From Desulfuromonas sp. (lineage in GTDB: Bacteria > Desulfobacterota > Desulfuromonadia > Desulfuromonadales > Geopsychrobacteraceae), in the NCBI GenBank assembly GCA_002868865.1, contig PKUC01000022.1:138019-170838 (forward strand): a stretch of 32,820 nt of DNA, written 5' to 3'. The notes under the pieces were generated by a model. It was not told the origin of the DNA. It was given only the letters and a program-made list of their open reading frames with translations, and did not search any database. The translations under genes were made by a program, and so were the position numbers. The first letter of the stretch is position 1; every line of letters begins with the position of its first letter. Positions 1-6,862 of this stretch are shown here, in pieces.

Positions 1-1
1 T

Positions 2-772
2 CTTTTTGTTGGAACGACCGCCTGCCTTACGATGCTACTACTGACCTTCGGGTGCTCCTCTCTGTTTGAACCGAAGACTCCGTCGAGCTATATTGATCCC
101 GTCACCGGTATGGAATTTGTCCTGGTTAAGGGGGACTGTTTTCAGATGGGGGACGCCAGAGGGGATATTGACAAGAATGCCCGACCGGTGCACGAGGTCT
201 GCCTAGACGACTACTATCTGGCTAAAACCGAAGTGACGCAGGGACAGTGGCTAAAAATCATGAGTGACAACCCTTCGCACTTCCCCAAAGGGAACAACCA
301 TCCAGTTGAACGAGTTTCGTGGGATGACAGCCAGGAGTTTTTAAGCGCCCTGTCGAAAAAAAGCGGAAAAAAGTATCGGCTACCGACTGAAGCCGAGTGG
401 GAATTCGCCTGTCGTAGCGGCGGCAAAGATGAATTGTTCTGCGGAGGGAACGATCCAAAGAACTATGCCTGGTTCGACCGCACCGGCGGCGGCAGCACTC
501 AGCCCGTGGCCACTCGCGCGCCGAACGCCCTCGGGCTGTATGACATGAGCGGCAACGTCTGGGAGTTCTGCTCAGATATCTACGCTGCGGGCTACTATGC
601 AACCAGCCCCGTCAACAACCCTGCCGGAGCCGGAGAGGGTCCACACATCATCAAGCGGGGTGGCAGCTGGAGCATCAACCCCCGCTACCTGCGCGCAACG
701 GTACGTGGACGTGCCAACCGCAGCGACAAACACTACTCAACGGGATTCCGTGTTGCCCTGTCGACTCCGTAG
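2..772 (+). CDS. SUMF1-fold (formylglycine-generating-enzyme-like) lipoprotein, 5' end cut by window
   Basis: SUMF1/FGE-sulfatase fold protein, probably exported. The sequence shows the family hallmarks in order: an FVLVKGDCFQMGD start of domain, TEVTQGQW, RLPTEAEWEFACRSGG, GLYDMSGNVWEFC, IKRGGSW and a final GFRVAL. The reading frame stays open to the left edge. The first ATG (32) would give a signal peptide with no charged n-region, while the upstream codons add more hydrophobic residues, so the true start probably lies outside the window. A Gly-Cys after the hydrophobic run suggests a lipoprotein, although the lipobox (TFGC) is imperfect. The two catalytic cysteines that true formylglycine-generating enzymes carry shortly after GGS are absent (GGSWSINPRYLRATVRG), so sulfatase-activating oxidase activity is unlikely. 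Five other cysteines are shared with the paralog just downstream. Function unknown. Confidence 0.85.
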   Translation, partial: LFVGTTACLTMLLLTFGCSSLFEPKTPSSYIDPVTGMEFVLVKGDCFQMGDARGDIDKNARPVHEVCLDDYYLAKTEVTQGQWLKIMSDNPSHFPKGNNHPVERVSWDDSQEFLSALSKKSGKKYRLPTEAEWEFACRSGGKDELFCGGNDPKNYAWFDRTGGGSTQPVATRAPNALGLYDMSGNVWEFCSDIYAAGYYATSPVNNPAGAGEGPHIIKRGGSWSINPRYLRATVRGRANRSDKHYSTGFRVALSTP

Positions 773-811
773 CAACAGGGACGGCGCTAAAGGCTCGCCC
801 CGCGGGGGCTA

Positions 812-840
812 TTGACCTTTAACACCGAACTCTTCATAAT
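812..840 (+). promoter_or_regulatory. Sigma70-type promoter for the second SUMF1 gene
   Basis: TTGACC (812-817) and CATAAT (835-840) are separated by exactly 17 bases, five of six matches to each consensus hexamer. Transcription would begin near 847, leaving a leader of about 45 bases before the ATG at 893. This independent promoter also argues that translation does not begin at the upstream in-frame TTG at 812. Confidence 0.65.
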
Positions 841-892
841 CCGGCAGCGTTACCTACTTGCATCAACTTACGCCGCCCTGAGAGGACATCAC

Positions 893-1666
893 ATGAAACA
901 ACGATACACCATTGCCTGCCTGGCTCTGTGTTTTCTGACACTGATCATCAGTAACCCGCTGCTCGCAGCGCCCTTAAAAAGCTACACAGAGCCGGCGACA
1001 GGAATCAAATTCGTGCTGGTTCCCGGAGGCTGTTTCGAAATGGGAAACATCCACGGTGGGGGCAGTTATACCGAATACCCGGCACACGACGTCTGCGTGG
1101 ACAGCTTCTACATCGGAACAACGGAGGTCACTCAGGGCCAGTGGAAGGCGCTGATGGAAACCAACCCGTCTTCGTTCAAACTGGGTGACAACTACCCGGT
1201 TGAAACCCTCTCCCGCAAAAACATTTCTCAATTCGCAAAAAAGATGGAGAAAAAAAGCGATAAGGGTTTTCGTCTGCCGACTGAGGCCGAGTGGGAATTC
1301 GCCTGTCGTAGCGGCGGCAAGGAAGAAAAGTTCTGCGGCAGCAGCCACGCGAAGGAGGTTGCCTGGTTTCAGACAAATGCAGCCGACACAGTCCACCCCG
1401 TCGCCGAAAAAAAACCGAACAGTCTCGGACTGTACGACATGAGCGGTAATGTCTGGGAGCTCTGCTCCGATATCTTTTCGCGGGATTACTACAAAAACAG
1501 CCCAAAGCAAAACCCACAGGGCGCAGAAACCGGACGCCACTATATCAAACGCGGCGGCAGCTGGGACATCAACGAAAATTTCCAGCGGGCCTCAACACGG
1601 GGTCGTGGCAGCTATGACGAAAAACACTATTCCACCGGATTCCGACTGGTTTTCCCGGCAGAATAA
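893..1666 (+). CDS. Secreted SUMF1-fold protein, paralog of the upstream gene
   Basis: A 257-residue exported SUMF1/FGE-fold protein. The ATG at 893 is chosen because GAGAGGA (880-886) sits 6 bases upstream and it opens a classical signal peptide (MKQR, a hydrophobic stretch, then NPLLAA with likely cleavage near residue 26). No lipobox is present, so it is probably periplasmic, unlike its neighbour. Motifs match the upstream paralog: FVLVPGGCFEMG, TEVTQGQW, RLPTEAEWEF, GLYDMSGNVWELC, IKRGGSW, STGFRLVF. The catalytic cysteine pair of real formylglycine-generating enzymes is missing here too. The two genes share a 35-base identical stretch (392-426 and 1286-1320), which points to a fairly recent tandem duplication or gene conversion. 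It has its own promoter and is followed by a strong terminator. Ligand and role unknown. Confidence 0.88.
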   Translation: MKQRYTIACLALCFLTLIISNPLLAAPLKSYTEPATGIKFVLVPGGCFEMGNIHGGGSYTEYPAHDVCVDSFYIGTTEVTQGQWKALMETNPSSFKLGDNYPVETLSRKNISQFAKKMEKKSDKGFRLPTEAEWEFACRSGGKEEKFCGSSHAKEVAWFQTNAADTVHPVAEKKPNSLGLYDMSGNVWELCSDIFSRDYYKNSPKQNPQGAETGRHYIKRGGSWDINENFQRASTRGRGSYDEKHYSTGFRLVFPAE

Positions 1667-1692
1667 CGCTGCAGCAAAAGAAACAGTCGAAC

Positions 1693-1733
1693 AAAAACGG
1701 CCGATACCCCAAGAGGGTCCGGCCGTTTTTTTA
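1693..1733. terminator. Bidirectional intrinsic terminator between convergent genes
   Basis: AAAAACGGCCG (1693-1703) pairs perfectly with CGGCCGTTTTT (1720-1730). An inner ACCC/GGGT pairing (1706-1709 with 1715-1718) closes the loop. A T-run follows on the + strand and, read from the other strand, the A-run at 1693-1697 supplies one, so it can stop both the SUMF1 gene and the leftward darP. Confidence 0.9.
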
Positions 1734-1756
1734 TTTGCGATCACTGCACAACAGCG

Positions 1757-2260
1757 TCAGGCGGAGATCTCAGCCAATGCGTCCCGCAAACGGCGAAACA
1801 ACTCCCGCGCGGCACGGCGATCGTTATGCTGATGAACGGACTGCGCCAACCGGGCGATCACCTTGCGCTCGATGGCAGGGCAGAGAACGAGCAGCTCCTC
1901 GTACGCCTCCTGAAAGCGTTCGGCATCACAGAGCCGGTCACGAAAATCCTCGACCCGGTGGAACTGTCGACGGTCAACCGCCGCCACCTGATCCAGAGCC
2001 GTCAACCGCTCCCGGAGCCGCTCCGTGTACGCGGGATTACTCCTTAAGACGGCTGCCAGTCGCTTGATCTGGCGCTTGTGCGAGCCACGTCCGACAGTCT
2101 CACGGGCCAGGATCGCTTCCTCGCGAATGTCAACCTCGAGTTCAAAACCCGCAAACGCCGCTTCGGGCATTGTCGCCAGATGCTTTGCCAAACCTTCAAC
2201 CTCTTTGGCCAGCTTTTTCAACCGGGTTTTACTCAAGGGGATATCGAGATTCTCTTCCAT
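1757..2260 (-). CDS. darP: Ribosome-associated protein DarP/YjgA (DUF615)
   Basis: About 167 residues, alpha-helical and strongly charged. It resembles E. coli YjgA/DarP (DUF615), known as a factor associated with the large ribosomal subunit during late 50S assembly. Recognised blocks are IPLSKTRLKKLAKEVEGL near the N-terminus, the central KRQIKRLAAVLR, FHRVEDFRDRL, and a C-terminal AARELFRRLRDALAE, which correspond to the same blocks in YjgA. The start is taken as the ATG at 2260. A good AAGGAG (about 2274-2279) lies 13 bases away, so the in-frame TTG at 2266 or GTG at 2269 could be the real start. It lies downstream of, and on the same strand as, the VWA-OmpA lipoprotein gene, 130 bases away, with no evident functional tie. 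Family assignment is from sequence memory. Confidence 0.8.
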   Translation of the reverse strand: MEENLDIPLSKTRLKKLAKEVEGLAKHLATMPEAAFAGFELEVDIREEAILARETVGRGSHKRQIKRLAAVLRSNPAYTERLRERLTALDQVAAVDRRQFHRVEDFRDRLCDAERFQEAYEELLVLCPAIERKVIARLAQSVHQHNDRRAARELFRRLRDALAEISA

Positions 2261-2334
2261 CGTCAACACAAAGCTCCTTTTCGTCGACACAGAAGCTAAT
2301 CCAGCAAGGCCTTCACCGTCAAGCAGATACACCA

Positions 2335-2362
2335 GAGGCGGAAACCTTTCGATCTCCGCCTC
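2335..2362. repeat. 8-bp inverted repeat between the OmpA-like gene and darP
   Basis: GAGGCGGA (2335-2342) and TCCGCCTC (2355-2362) form a perfect 8-bp stem with a 12-base loop, 29 bases past the stop codon of the leftward OmpA-like gene. No T-run follows on the minus strand, so it may be a weak or Rho-assisted terminator or an mRNA-stabilising hairpin rather than a classical terminator. Confidence 0.5.
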
Positions 2363-2390
2363 CAGACTGAGCAGTTATCGCGCCAGGACG

Positions 2391-3614
2391 TTACTTGGGC
2401 CGGGCGACACAGCAGATGATCTCCACTCTGCGGTTCTGATAACGACCCTCGGCGGTCTGATTCGAAGCAACCGGCCTGTCCATACCGTAGCCGTAGGCTT
2501 CGAGCCGCTTGCCATCGATACCGTAATCCTTCACCAGAGCGTTCAATACGGCTTCTGCGCGTCGCTCGGACAGCTTCTGATTATACGCCGCGGCACCGCG
2601 GCTGTCGGTATAGCCGGCGATGATAATGTAGGGGATATTTTTGTACTTCTGGATATAGGCGGCCGCCTTATCGAGTTCGACTTTAAACTCAGGCTTGATC
2701 TCTGCGCGGTTCGAATCAAAATTGACATGCAGAGTCAACTTCAGGGTGCAGCCGTTCTCATCCACCATCTCACCGGACGGAGTCGCAGGGCATTTATCTT
2801 TCGTATCGACAACGCCATCACCGTCCGTATCAGCAGGGGGCACAGTCTTAACAATCGGTTTTGAGATCACCGGCGTCACCATCTTTTTCTTCTTAACCGG
2901 TACGGGCGTCGTCAACAGAGCCTTCTGGACAAAGGCGGTCATGTTCGCATCGGTTGCCAGCGCCGCATCGGTGGTCGCGTACCCACACTCGCCAGCGGCG
3001 GCCACTTCGCTGAGAAGATCCTGCCCTGCGCCGTTGTTCTCATTCCCGATCGCGATGGTGTACAGGCAGGCGTTTTTACCCAACTGCCGCTTCAGGGCCT
3101 TAGCGGCGTCAACAGCACCATCCATGTGCAAGCCATCACTGACCACCACCACCGCCGATGAACCACCGGCACCACGCAGGTCCTCGGCTGCGGAGTCTAA
3201 TGCCGCTGCCAGAGGGCTGGGGCCACCGGTATAGTGGATGCGGGCCAGCCCGTCATGGAAGGCGCTACGTGAATATGAGGACATGCCGTAAAGCAGCGCG
3301 CTGTCCTTCGATGACTGGCTATCGTGATGACCGAAGCTGCGCAGCCCCGTCCGAGCGCTAAAATCGGCGGGCAGGGTTTGATTGAAACGACGGACGATAT
3401 CGCGCGCCGGAAGAAAATCGTTCCGGCCGCCCTCATCCATACTGAGCGAGGCGTCAAGAATCACCTGCAGGTTATCGACCTTCGACACATATTTTCCCGC
3501 CGGAATCGCCCCGGACTGGTCACTTAAAGGACCCAGGGGCGGTTGCATCACCGGAGCACAGGACACGATACTAAAAACGCTGAGCAGCAAAACAGCAGTG
3601 CGTAAAAAGGGCAT
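2391..3614 (-). CDS. Outer-membrane lipoprotein with VWA domain, thrombospondin-3-like Ca repeat and OmpA peptidoglycan-binding domain
   Basis: 407 residues. The start at 3614 is supported by AAAGGAG nine bases upstream and by a lipoprotein signal peptide ending in IVSC (lipidated Cys19). Domains in order: von Willebrand A domain at about 46-235 with MIDAS residues D54-x-S56-x-S58 and a SDG strand end at D160; a lysine/proline-rich linker (240-260); a TSP3-type acidic repeat DTDGDGVVDTKDKCP (262-276); an OmpA/MotB C-terminal domain (about 293-402) with peptidoglycan-contacting D337 (GYTDSRG) and R351 (LSERRA). It should anchor the outer membrane to peptidoglycan and present a metal-dependent adhesion module. 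The OmpA part is firm; the VWA ligand is unknown. Its promoter must lie in 3615-3816, back to back with that of the HD gene; TTGACT about 3708 on the minus strand is a possible -35, without a convincing -10. Confidence 0.9.
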   Translation of the reverse strand: MPFLRTAVLLLSVFSIVSCAPVMQPPLGPLSDQSGAIPAGKYVSKVDNLQVILDASLSMDEGGRNDFLPARDIVRRFNQTLPADFSARTGLRSFGHHDSQSSKDSALLYGMSSYSRSAFHDGLARIHYTGGPSPLAAALDSAAEDLRGAGGSSAVVVVSDGLHMDGAVDAAKALKRQLGKNACLYTIAIGNENNGAGQDLLSEVAAAGECGYATTDAALATDANMTAFVQKALLTTPVPVKKKKMVTPVISKPIVKTVPPADTDGDGVVDTKDKCPATPSGEMVDENGCTLKLTLHVNFDSNRAEIKPEFKVELDKAAAYIQKYKNIPYIIIAGYTDSRGAAAYNQKLSERRAEAVLNALVKDYGIDGKRLEAYGYGMDRPVASNQTAEGRYQNRRVEIICCVARPK

Positions 3615-3759
3615 CACAGCAGTCTCCTTTTGGTTGGTCCACGCAAATCTAAGTGGAAAAAGGGTTTGAGTTATCAATTACTATCAGTGAATGGGAACAA
3701 GTCAAGTCAGCTATTGCAAAAAGGGGGTCGACAGAAAGACGCTGAACGACCGTATCCTT

Positions 3760-3789
3760 TTGTCCTCGGATGTGGCTTTCTGTTATGAT
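3760..3789 (+). promoter_or_regulatory. Candidate sigma70 promoter for the HD-larB-larC-pgpA-cinA cluster
   Basis: TTGTCC (3760-3765) and TATGAT (3784-3789) with an 18-base spacer. The predicted start near 3796 gives a leader of about 20 bases that ends in the CAGGGAG ribosome binding site and the ATG at 3817. Position and match are good but this is a by-eye call. Confidence 0.55.
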
Positions 3790-3816
3790 TCCGGGAATAA
3801 CAGGGAGACGATCGAT

Positions 3817-4383
3817 ATGGACTATGGGATCACCCGCGAACGAGCACTGAAGCTTCTGCAGCAACATCTGACCAACAACAACATGATCAAACACTGCATA
3901 GCCTCCGAAGCGGTCATGCGGAAACTGGCCGGGCATTTTGGCGAAGATGTCGATCTGTGGGGATTGGCCGGCCTGCTCCACGACCTGGACGCCGAAGCCA
4001 CGGCCGATGACCTGACGCAACACACTCATCAGACTGTTGCTATCCTGGAGGAAGAGGGGGTCTGCGCGGAGATCATTGATGCAATCCGCATGCACAACGA
4101 GGCGGCCCACACGGAGAAACGCGCGCAGCGCTTCCATCACGCGCTGGCCGCCGGGGAGACCATCACCGGGCTGATCACCGCAACGGCACTGGTCTATCCC
4201 GACAAGAAACTGGCCAGCGTCAAACCCAAGTCGGTCCGCAAGCGGATCAAGGAAAAAGCCTTCGCTGCCGGAGCCAATCGGGACATCATCCGCGAATGTG
4301 AATGGATCGGGCTGCCCATCGCCGACTTCTGTGATCTCTGCCTCAGCGCGATGCAGGAGATTGCAGACGATCTCGGCCTGTAA
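3817..4383 (+). CDS. HD-superfamily predicted hydrolase (COG2316-like)
   Basis: 188 residues. The ATG at 3817 is preferred over an upstream in-frame ATG (3691) because AGGGAG lies 9 bases before it and the upstream part overlaps the likely promoter. Metal-binding HD signature: H26, H55-D56 (AGLLHDLDAE) and H93 (AIRMHNE). The C-terminal half (TGLITATALVYPDKKLASVKPKSVRKRIKEK, split here only by description) matches a well-conserved group of small HD hydrolases of unknown substrate. HD enzymes usually cut phosphate esters or nucleotides with divalent metal. It begins the larBC cluster, 12 bases ahead of larB, so co-transcription is nearly certain. A link with nickel-pincer nucleotide metabolism is only suggested by this position. 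Confidence 0.85.
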   Translation: MDYGITRERALKLLQQHLTNNNMIKHCIASEAVMRKLAGHFGEDVDLWGLAGLLHDLDAEATADDLTQHTHQTVAILEEEGVCAEIIDAIRMHNEAAHTEKRAQRFHHALAAGETITGLITATALVYPDKKLASVKPKSVRKRIKEKAFAAGANRDIIRECEWIGLPIADFCDLCLSAMQEIADDLGL

Positions 4384-4395
4384 AGAAAGTGACAG

Positions 4396-5166
4396 ATGAA
4401 CCGACAAGATCTGATTGACATCCTCCGTAAACTTGACCGCGGCGACGCCAGCATCGACGAAACCGCCGACAGTCTCACCCACCTCCCCTTTGAAGATATC
4501 GGCATCGCCTGCATCGACCACCACCGCGCATTGCGGCAGGGGGTGCCGGAAGTTATTTTCGGCGAGCACAAGACAACGGAGCAACTGCGAACAATCCTCA
4601 GTGCAATGTCGGCCAGAGGCGGCAACATCCTCCTAACCCGAGTCGCCGCCGAAAAGGCGAAAATTCTTGCCGATGAATTTCCACAGGGCGAGTACGACCG
4701 GACCGCGCGCACCTTCGTTCTCGAGCAGAAAGAGATCGACATCACCGGCCGCGGGACCATTCTCGTCGTCTGCGCTGGCACTTCGGATCTCCCGGTAGCC
4801 CGTGAGGCGGCCGTCACGGCAAGACTGCTCGGCAACCGGGTCGAAGAACTTGTTGATGTCGGTGTGGCCGGCATCCACCGTCTGCTGTCTCAGGGTAAAA
4901 AGCTGACCGACGCTGCGGTCATCATCGTTGTTGCCGGCATGGAAGGGGCTCTGCCGTCTGTAATCGGCGGACTGGTCGCCGTCCCCGTCATCGCCGTGCC
5001 CACCTCGGTCGGATACGGTGCAGCGTTCGGCGGAGTCGCCGCCCTGCTCGGCATGCTCAACTCTTGCGCCAGCGGCGTCACCGTGGTCAACATCGATAAC
5101 GGCTTCGGCGCGGCGTTCGCAGCGAACCGTATCAACACTCCGTCCACCACAAAGGCTGACCATTAA
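4396..5166 (+). CDS. larB: LarB, pyridinium-3,5-biscarboxylic acid mononucleotide synthase
   Basis: 256 residues, the usual LarB length. LarB carboxylates and hydrolyses nicotinic acid adenine dinucleotide to pyridinium-3,5-biscarboxylate mononucleotide, the first step of nickel-pincer nucleotide (NPN) cofactor synthesis. The C-terminal half (about 118-250) is an AIR-carboxylase/PurE-like fold: VVCAGTSDLPVAREA, GMEGALPSVIGGLV, AVPTSVGYGAAFGG. C224 in LNSCASGVTVVNIDNGFG corresponds to the cysteine known to form a covalent substrate adduct in the Lactobacillus enzyme (Cys221). The N-terminal 110 residues are the LarB-specific helical part. Its stop overlaps the larC start by one base (TAATG). 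larE and larA are not in the window. Confidence 0.93.
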   Translation: MNRQDLIDILRKLDRGDASIDETADSLTHLPFEDIGIACIDHHRALRQGVPEVIFGEHKTTEQLRTILSAMSARGGNILLTRVAAEKAKILADEFPQGEYDRTARTFVLEQKEIDITGRGTILVVCAGTSDLPVAREAAVTARLLGNRVEELVDVGVAGIHRLLSQGKKLTDAAVIIVVAGMEGALPSVIGGLVAVPVIAVPTSVGYGAAFGGVAALLGMLNSCASGVTVVNIDNGFGAAFAANRINTPSTTKADH

Positions 5167-6359
5167 TGAAAACCCTCTACCTCGACTGCTTCTCCGGAAT
5201 TTCCGGAGACATGTTCCTCGGCATGCTGATCGACCTGGGGCTCAATAAAGATGAGCTCTATACCGAACTGAAAAAACTTGAACTGGACGGCTTTGAGCTG
5301 GAAGCCACCCGGGAGCAGCGTCACGGCATCGAAGGCTGCCGTCTCAAGGTTTGCTACGAGAAGGAATCCCACCACCGATACTGGAGCCAAATCGATCGGA
5401 TCCTGGAGAACAGTCGTCTCGATCCACACCCCAAGCAACTGGCACGCCAGCTGTTTCTCCGCCTGGGAAAAGCCGAGGCTAAAGTCCACGGCATTGAACT
5501 GGAGCAGGTCCATTTTCACGAGGTCGGGGCACTGGACGCCATCGTCGACCTGACCGGCGCCGCGATCGGGCTGTCAAAACTCAACATCGAGCAGGTGATC
5601 TGTGCTCCGCTGCCCCTTTCGCGCGGGCTGAGCCGCTGTGCCCACGGCGCGCTGCCGCTACCCGCCCCGGCCACCCTCGAACTGCTCCACCAGTTCCCGA
5701 TCTGCGATAGCGGCTGCAACAAAGAGCTGGTCACACCGACCGGGGCCGCAATCGTCGCCGAGGTGGCGACCGCCGGAGATCTGCCGAACATCCGTATCGA
5801 AAAAATCGGCTACGGCGTCGGCACATGGGAACTCGCCGACCGCCCCAATCTACTGCGCGGCTTAATCGGTCAGATCGATACGCCACCCCCTGATCAGGAC
5901 AGCGTGCAGGTCCTCGAAACACATATCGATGATGCCACCCCGGAACTGCTAGGGCACCTGCTCGACCAACTGTTTGCACAGGGCGCATTGGATGCGGGCT
6001 ACACCCCGCTGCAGATGAAGAAAAACCGCCCAGGCGTTCGCCTGACGCTGATCTGCTCACCCGAACAGGAGAAGTCTCTGGCCCGTCTGATCCTCCACCA
6101 GAGCAGTGCAATCGGCATCCGCAGCTATCCGGTTCGCCGCTGGAAACTCCGACGCGAGACGGCGACGATCGAGACCCCGGACGGTCCGGCGCAGGTAAAA
6201 CTGATCTACGATAACGACAGACTGCTGCGGATCACCCCTGAATTTGACGACTGCCGCGCACTGAGTGCACTGAGCGGCCGCGATCTCCAAGACATCTATC
6301 GCATCGTCGAGCAGGCCGCCTACGCGCACTATTCCTCCCTACCTCCGGAGCAGAGCTGA
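5166..6359 (+). CDS. larC: LarC, nickel-inserting cyclometallase for the nickel-pincer nucleotide
   Basis: 397 residues. LarC uses CTP to insert nickel into pyridinium-3,5-bisthiocarboxylate mononucleotide, the last step of NPN synthesis. Characteristic features: the N-terminal LYLDCFSGISGDMFLGML, HFHEVGALDAIVDLTG, APLPLSRG, ELVTPTGAAIV and a C-terminal ETHIDDATPELLGHLLDQL / MKKNRPGVRLT block. In Lactobacillus plantarum the protein is made from two frames by ribosomal frameshifting; here both halves are in one continuous frame, so no frameshift is needed. The start shares one base with the larB stop, and its own stop shares one base with the pgpA start (TGATG), so the three genes are translationally coupled. 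Confidence 0.94.
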   Translation: MKTLYLDCFSGISGDMFLGMLIDLGLNKDELYTELKKLELDGFELEATREQRHGIEGCRLKVCYEKESHHRYWSQIDRILENSRLDPHPKQLARQLFLRLGKAEAKVHGIELEQVHFHEVGALDAIVDLTGAAIGLSKLNIEQVICAPLPLSRGLSRCAHGALPLPAPATLELLHQFPICDSGCNKELVTPTGAAIVAEVATAGDLPNIRIEKIGYGVGTWELADRPNLLRGLIGQIDTPPPDQDSVQVLETHIDDATPELLGHLLDQLFAQGALDAGYTPLQMKKNRPGVRLTLICSPEQEKSLARLILHQSSAIGIRSYPVRRWKLRRETATIETPDGPAQVKLIYDNDRLLRITPEFDDCRALSALSGRDLQDIYRIVEQAAYAHYSSLPPEQS

Positions 6360-6832
6360 TGCCTTCACCCACTAAAATCCGGCGCTTTTTCATCCTCGCA
6401 CTATCCAGCAACGGCGGCCTTGGCTATGTTCCCTTCGCCTCCGGAACCTTCGGCACCCTGGCAGGAATCCCCTGTTACTTTTTGCTCGCTCAACTGCCAT
6501 GGCCTCAGGTACTGGCGCTGTTGATCGGCCTGCTTCTTCTGTCGTTCTGGATCTGTCACCAGGCCGGGCTGATCTACGGCGTAACGGATGACGGCCGGAT
6601 CGTGATCGATGAACTGATCGGCTACCTGATCACCGTCGCCTTTCTACCGTTCAGCTGGCACGCCGCGCTGCTCGGTTTTTTCTGGTTTCGACTGTTCGAC
6701 ATCACCAAGCCACCGCCTGCCAACTGGTTTGACCGCAACATCAAAAATGGCATCGGTGTGACCCTCGATGACGTGGCCGCGGGCGTCTATGCGGCCATTT
6801 TACTGCGCCTGAGCCTGACGCTGTTCACCTGA
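6359..6832 (+). CDS. pgpA: Phosphatidylglycerophosphatase A
   Basis: 157 residues. PgpA dephosphorylates phosphatidylglycerol phosphate in the inner membrane, completing phosphatidylglycerol synthesis. Family marks: GGLGYVPFASGTFGTLAG near residues 19-36, the acidic metal-binding patch DDGRIVIDELIGYLIT (about 79-94), RLFDITKPPPANWFD and a final LDDVAAGVYAA. Several hydrophobic segments are consistent with an integral membrane protein. It overlaps larC by one base and is followed 30 bases later by cinA. pgpA next to cinA is, as I recall, a common arrangement in this bacterial group. Confidence 0.93.
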   Translation: MPSPTKIRRFFILALSSNGGLGYVPFASGTFGTLAGIPCYFLLAQLPWPQVLALLIGLLLLSFWICHQAGLIYGVTDDGRIVIDELIGYLITVAFLPFSWHAALLGFFWFRLFDITKPPPANWFDRNIKNGIGVTLDDVAAGVYAAILLRLSLTLFT

Positions 6833-6862
6833 AACCACTGACACGACGGGAAAGGGATCCGC

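Noticed and set aside
792-810. GC-rich inverted sequence GCCCCGCGGGGGC after the first SUMF1 gene
   Set aside because: Very short stem and no T-run; too weak to call a terminator.
812-892. N-terminal extension of the second SUMF1 protein from the TTG at 812
   Set aside because: The region is a good promoter and the ATG at 893 has a proper ribosome binding site and signal peptide.
3649-4584. Antisense open frame across the HD gene and larB start
   Set aside because: It overlaps two clear genes and shows no family motif.
5166-6359. Programmed frameshift in larC as in Lactobacillus
   Set aside because: The gene is one continuous frame with both conserved halves, so no frameshift is needed.
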